From: Ectocarpus siliculosus
Taxonomy: Eukaryota > Sar > Phaeophyceae > Ectocarpales > Ectocarpaceae
Direction: 5' to 3'
NCBI GenBank assembly: GCA_000310025.1
Contig: FN649750.1
Span: forward strand, 1,822,811 to 1,847,032
Length of the DNA stretch: 24,222 nt
Shown here: positions 20,930-24,222 of the stretch, piece after piece
Numbering within the stretch: position 1 is the first letter of the stretch
How the letters are laid out: every line of letters begins with the position of its first letter
The notes under the pieces: model-generated
Told to the model about the DNA's origin: nothing
What the model saw: only the letters and a program-made list of their open reading frames with translations
The model's database searches: none
Position numbers and translations under genes: made by a program

Positions 20930-22968
20930 CCCATCCTTCCTCCCCCCCGCCCCCCGTCTCTCTTTCACCTCTCACTCACTAACGCGTTCGTTGTTCATCT
21001 CACGTGGGGCCCTTGGCGGAGACGATGAGGAGGATCACGTCGTCTTTGCTCTTGCCGAGCTTCTCCGAGATTAGCTCCACGGCCTCCACGAAGGTGTCGA
21101 AGTTGATTTTCTTCGCGGTCTTGTCCTGTCCGGCGGCAACATTCGACGCGCCGTGCGGGTTGGGGTCATGGCTGTACCTCTCGTAAAGTTGGAAATCACC
21201 GCTTCTTAGGAGAACATTTAGGAGGACATTTATCTCCGTCATGTAAACTAAGAAAATAAGGTTGTCGTGCAACCCCCCAGCCAGTCCGCATGGATCAGAA
21301 GACCAGCTACACTTCTTCCACTGTGAGCGTAAAGTGAGCATGGGAGAGAGTCAAGGGTCGCAGGCCTGGCGAGGCAGGTTCTAAAGGTTCCTACCGTTGA
21401 ACGTACGATGTCCATTTCTGTTAGGGGATTGACGAAGCTCTGCCCGGCAACCGACGCGGCACGCACTCTTTTTTCAAGCCGCGTTGGACAGCAACATGGT
21501 AGCGGCAACATGACCGTCCGCTGAGTAGATTCGTCATATCGCCGTTGCCCGAGGTTCTATACCACCACCGGGGTCACATGCTCGAACTCTGATACCCAGA
21601 GTTGCTGGAGGCTTTGAAAGGCAGAGGCAGCTTCTCATCGACAATCCTGGCTCTGGACAATCATAGGGTAATGGAGATGTACGTTCGTGGGCAGTCCATG
21701 GCAACGACCAGAGTACAGGGAACAATGGCAAACACGGTGATCTCTGACCGTGCGTGTACACAAAGACATCCCTGTGTTGCTTAACTCGTTCGGATGGTGT
21801 TCAGTTCGGATGGTGTTCAAGTCGGTAACGACACGGGCAGAACCTAACCTGCCTCCTGCTGGCGACGAGGATCGCCGCCGTACACAGCAAACAAAGCGGA
21901 GATGAACTAGAAGCTAGCGTGTAACCAAATCATGTCAAACAACCAAGAAGCTCCGGCGATGATACGTCAGCTGTGGCAAGGAGCAGCCCCTCGGCATAGT
22001 CGCGACGTATGCATTCCGTTCTTGAACGCGCGAGATTAAGTGATTCTTTCTTTTCCGTCCCCCCGTTGGTGAACACGATATTTGAACACAACACCACCAC
22101 CACCAACAACAACAACTGTCTTGAAGCAGTTTATGAGTTTCTCCACTCCTTCTCAAAGAATATCCGTGACGAGTACAGGAAGGAATGCATAATGTCTCTG
22201 TACATTGTACCGGCACGAGCTTTCACCCGCGAACCATAGACAATTCTGCTCCTTGCCAGATTATCCTATATCTATCTGTGGCACAATGCCAACGCACGCA
22301 AGCACACTCAGCTTCTCTCCCACCTTGACTTTTGTGAAGATTAGGTCTAAGTCGGTCGTGGACAAGTTCTTGCCCACCAATTTGCAATCCTGCCGAAGAG
22401 GCACACGTGGCACGAGCATTTCTTTTTCAGACTAAAACCGATGATGATATGGTTGGTTGTACATAGTCTACACGAGTAGGAGTACCACTGCCTGCGTGTA
22501 TACGCGCTGCTTGTACCTCGAGCACAGAGACTACTTGCACTCCTGGGCGATCTTGAGGTATCCGCCGTGTAGCGTCACTATGTGATGGCCGTGGGTCGTT
22601 TTCCTCTCTCTCTCTCTCTGTCTCTCTCCCTCGCTCTCCCCCTTACCCTCTTTACTCTTCGAAGCTGAACACTACGTACACCGGCACTCCACGTACGCAT
22701 CCCGCTTGGTCCACGGCTGATACTTTGCAGCAGCTGTGTGTAAAAAGTTTCTCTGCCGCTCTCAGCGGCCCATGTTTTTCCTCGCTGTAGAAACAGCCCC
22801 TCTTGTCTATTAGGCTGTATTTTTTACTGCTGCCCGCAAATTCCTCCGGTCCGCCAGCGTGTGTACCTTCGCGAGCTTGACGAACTTGGCGGAGTCCATC
22901 TCCGACGACCCCGACTGGCCCGCCCCGAAGGAGGTGAAGTCGAGGAAGATCTGCTCGAGGGCATCCAT
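12666..22968 (-). CDS. Tandem TPPP/p25-alpha domain protein, 12 exons
   Basis: Exons are 22968-22867, 22389-22324, 21125-21004, 20090-20014, 19556-19405, 18790-18512, 17497-17339, 16459-16300, 15039-14948, 14356-14261, 13501-13361 and 12860-12666. They join in frame to 546 aa. Module 1 (about 1-152) has LEQIFLDFTSFG, EMDSAKFVKLAKDCKLVGKN, TDLDLIFTKVK, KKINFDTFVEAVELISEKLG and RFHDDKSTFTGVHNNGGPT (108-126). A linker (about 153-240) has two perfect AAAPRKSSSS units. Module 2 (about 241-403) repeats the plan: VADVFVAFASS, MDSAKFFKLMGDSGLTGKSL, DLIFTK, FAIANLAAKLG, RFHDDKSTYTGSHAAGGPT (357-375). The last exon holds a third C-terminal motif, VYDRLCDQKSYTGVYAERF (493-511) with GGRINGDT. p25-alpha (TPPP) proteins bind tubulin and stabilise microtubules and are frequent in flagellated eukaryotes; a cytoskeletal or flagellar role is inferred. 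The ATG at 22968 is the first in its frame and has A at -3 and G at +4. Upstream non-coding exons cannot be excluded. Confidence 0.85.
13264..13297. repeat. CAGCAA hexanucleotide repeat
   Basis: About five CAGCAA units lie in intron 11 of the p25-alpha gene, roughly 65 nt inside the donor at 13360. Confidence 0.85.
13600..13625. repeat. AACGAT hexanucleotide repeat
   Basis: Three to four AACGAT units lie in intron 10 of the p25-alpha gene, about 100 nt upstream (in transcript sense) of the exon 11 acceptor. Confidence 0.8.
14383..14640. repeat. GTT/GTG simple-sequence tract
   Basis: About 250 bases of GTT, GTG and related units lie in intron 9 of the p25-alpha gene, beginning some 25 nt upstream (in transcript sense) of the exon 10 acceptor. 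Open frames through it on both strands are low-complexity artefacts. Confidence 0.85.
15222..15415 (+). repeat. Dispersed G-run repeat, long copy (subfamily B)
   Basis: A G run of 17 is followed by TGTACTCATAGTCGTG, CTGCCGTAGTCGTTAGACC, ATTGACCTCGCATC, GCCGGGACGGAGCACG, GGGTTGTCACCGGACCAGG and CTCTCACATCACCAAGCGCG. It then continues through GGTGCGCTGCATCCTGCTAAG, an end shared with the copy at 17537. It lies in intron 8 of the p25-alpha gene. Confidence 0.8.
15781..15789 (-). terminator. Pol III T-run terminator after tRNA-Asp
   Basis: Nine T residues on the minus strand directly follow the discriminator base of the tRNA gene, the usual RNA polymerase III stop. Confidence 0.8.
15790..15861 (-). 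tRNA. tRNA-Asp (GTC)
   Basis: A 72-base cloverleaf reads on the minus strand. The acceptor stem GGAGCTG/CAGCTTC has seven pairs with one G-U. The anticodon stem GATCC/GGATC encloses the loop CTGTCAC with anticodon GTC. The T arm is CCGGG-TTCAATT-CCCGG. The discriminator is G, as usual for Asp, and no CCA is encoded. Box B (GGTTCAATTCC) matches the RNA polymerase III consensus, and no intron is present. The gene sits inside intron 8 of the p25-alpha gene on the same strand, so pol II transcription passes through it. All helices are intact, so it looks functional. Confidence 0.95.
16558..16760 (+). repeat. Dispersed G-run repeat, one copy plus a head fragment
   Basis: The copy at 16558-16670 has GGGGGATACTCATG, GCATGCCGTAGTCGGTAGGC, CCGGGACGGAGCGATACG and GGGTTTTCGTCGGCCCAGGC. 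At 16718-16760 only a G-run head with CGTACTCATG follows, with no core. Both are in intron 7 of the p25-alpha gene. Confidence 0.7.
17527..18090 (+). repeat. Cluster of dispersed G-run repeats
   Basis: Cores occur at about 17537-17715, 17716-17811, 17811-17888 and 17917-18058, followed by a truncated head at 18068-18090. The consensus core is GCATGCCGTAGTCGGTAGAC, then ATTGACCTCGCATCCC, GCCGGGACGGAGC and GGGTTCTCACCGGRCCAGG. GGATCATCAGG occurs at 17907-17917 and 18059-18069, bracketing one copy, and a near match (GGATCATCCGG) precedes the first. The cluster fills much of intron 6 of the p25-alpha gene. Confidence 0.8.
18630..18700 (-). repeat. 30-bp tandem coding repeat (APRKSSSS linker)
   Basis: Two perfect AAAPRKSSSS units and a partial third are encoded in exon 6 of the p25-alpha gene. 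They form the Ser/Arg-rich linker between the two modules. The basic-serine pattern could be a phosphorylation target, which is inference. Confidence 0.8.
18879..18938 (+). repeat. Dispersed G-run repeat, short copy
   Basis: GGGGTGTGTGCCCATAGCCG is followed by GCATGCCGTAGTCGTTAGAC and TTTGACCTCACGGG. It is truncated after the core and lies in intron 5 of the p25-alpha gene, about 90 nt from the exon 6 acceptor. Confidence 0.7.
19288..19386. repeat. 49-bp tandem duplication beside a splice donor
   Basis: Two units share CTATGTGCTC, ACGGRCTATACTTTGGGGTG and ATCGGGGG, with a period of 49. They lie in intron 5 of the p25-alpha gene, beginning about 12 nt beyond the exon 5 donor (19404-19399). 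Confidence 0.85.
20862..20930. repeat. TCCG/TCTG tetranucleotide repeat
   Basis: A block of TCCG units passes into a longer block of TCTG units, in intron 3 of the p25-alpha gene about 75 nt downstream (in transcript sense) of the exon 3 donor. The change of unit suggests a point change that spread by slippage. Confidence 0.9.
21786..21822. repeat. Short tandem repeat, 17-bp unit
   Basis: GTTCGGATGGTGTTCA occurs twice with a spacing of about 17 bases in intron 2 of the p25-alpha gene. It has no evident function. Confidence 0.75.
22601..22640. repeat. CT-rich simple repeat
   Basis: A CT-dominated tract lies in intron 1 of the p25-alpha gene and reads GA-rich in the transcript. I see no specific function. 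Confidence 0.75.
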
Positions 22969-24222
22969 GATGTCTGTCTTCGATACGTAGCCGCAATTTC
23001 CCTTTGTCGTTGCGGAGTTCGTCACGGACGCGGACACCGCTACTGCTCGTCCCTGCCTCAGGCCTCGCGCGCGGCATGATTATCCCTGCACACGATTTTC
23101 GCCGAAGCGGCACAAACCCGGGTCGGCGTGACGGTTCGGCATTGTTTTGCGGTAGGATAGGTTTGCTGCTCCGGTCCTCGATAGATCTTCGGTGAGTGCT
23201 TTTTCAACCGCAGCAAATATGAGGAGCACCCGAGAATAGTCTCTCTGATCATGGGATAATTGGGTCCAGATATCGGTAGGCTTGTTGTACAGCCATTGCG
23301 GTCCACCGTGTTGTTGCGGGTTGTGGATGCCATACGGCATTCGACCACTGCAGTAGTGGGGTGACACGATCACGGAGGAACGAGTTATGGTAGGGTCGCT
23401 CTTGTACAAAACACATCAGTATGGTAAGAGCGAGTCGCACACATCCCTGCATAGAACGGAAGACGAGAGACGCGCGTGGAAAAAGAACTTGAAAAAATGG
23501 CTCATGTGTTCCAGCTTTCACCAACCTGACGCAATGAAGGCTGCAAAGACGGAACCGAAGGCGGCCATGCTGCAGTCTTGGTGACGGACTGAGGCAGTCT
23601 TGTCTCTTCGCTCTTTCGGAGAACCGCAAATCCCGCAAAAGAACACGACCCCGTCGCAGATATTGTGGCAAACAGTCATCTCGTACGCCGTGAGAACTCT
23701 CAACAACCGTGTGCATAGACAGACGACGAAATACAGAGCTCCGTCACGAGCAAATGCCGTCTCAGCTGCGTGGTGTCCTTCTGTTTTCGTCGGCGGTGAT
23801 GTTTTCTTCGGCAGAGAATGCTGTAGTTTAGTCTAAATCAAGGTCCGGCAACGGTTGTAGGGAGCAGACGCCCCACACGACGAAAGAGCAGAAGACAACC
23901 TCCAACCTGGCTTACCCAAGACTGTTGCACCAACAGGAGCTGCTGAAGCTTTAGGCACAGAAGCAATTGGATGCTCCCGCAGCGGATGCGCCCAACAAAG
24001 CAATGTGCGCAGGGGGTGGATGGGAGTCCGCCGTCGTGAAAAAAGTGTCGTGAGCCGATATCCCGGCCATATATGAACAGAGATCAAAGCCCTTGAACAC
24101 ACAGATAGACTCGTGGGTTGGTTTGTTTCAGAAAAAATAATATTGTGTTCGTTCCCGCTCGCCCCCCTTCTCTTCTCATCCGGCTCAAGCTTCAATGTTG
24201 CCCCCCCCCCCCCCCCCCCCCT
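22969..24222. other. Upstream region of the p25-alpha gene, ending at a C run
   Basis: About 1.25 kb lie 5' of the p25-alpha start codon and should hold its promoter and leader. Open frames on both strands (the longest 23249-23716, minus) have no recognisable domain. The window ends in a run of about 21 C, which mirrors the homopolymer edge at the start and probably marks a sequencing or assembly break. Confidence 0.5.

Noticed and set aside
22969-23037. Longer start of the p25-alpha protein reading upstream from 23037
   Set aside because: The upstream codon is GTG; the first ATG in the frame is at 22968 and has a favourable context.

Overview
The window looks like nuclear DNA of a multicellular eukaryote, most likely a brown alga (Ectocarpus or a relative). 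The strongest sign is a gene with EsV-1-7 cysteine/histidine repeats, a family known from the phaeovirus EsV-1 and expanded in brown algae. Supporting signs are GC-rich exons with Ala, Gln, Gly and Ser runs, many introns of roughly 0.3-1.3 kb, abundant trinucleotide repeats and long spacers. The species call is inference.

Layout. Positions 1-330 are homopolymer-rich, probably low-quality sequence at a contig edge. A 5'-truncated EsV-1-7 gene follows on the + strand (exons 350-568 and 1533-2396). It converges across a 1 kb spacer on a minus-strand homologue of human C5orf34 (exons 8131-8289, 6433-7160, 5735-6050, 3380-5065; 962 aa in my model). Next is a spacer of about 4.4 kb (8290-12665) with no gene I can support. 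The largest gene is a 12-exon minus-strand gene (22968 down to 12666; 546 aa) encoding a protein with two tandem TPPP/p25-alpha modules and a third copy of the p25-alpha C-terminal motif. A complete tRNA-Asp(GTC) gene lies inside one of its introns. The last 1.25 kb, upstream of this gene, holds nothing I recognise and ends in a C run.

All splice junctions were chosen by eye from GT/AG (one GC/AG) signals, reading phase and family resemblance. In both minus-strand genes the chosen exons join in frame from ATG to stop, which supports the models. The three genes share no evident pathway. TPPP/p25-alpha proteins bind tubulin and are common in flagellated lineages; the EsV-1-7 family includes a developmental regulator of brown algae; the role of C5orf34 proteins is unclear to me.

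The most unusual non-coding signal is a dispersed repeat family with a G-run head, a TGTACTCAT-like motif and a core GCATGCCGTAGTCGGTAGAC. Eleven cores are visible. All are on the + strand and all lie in introns of the three genes, with none in the intergenic spacers. A second notable feature is a 66-bp tandem duplication that copies a splice donor in the C5orf34-like gene while keeping both donors in frame.
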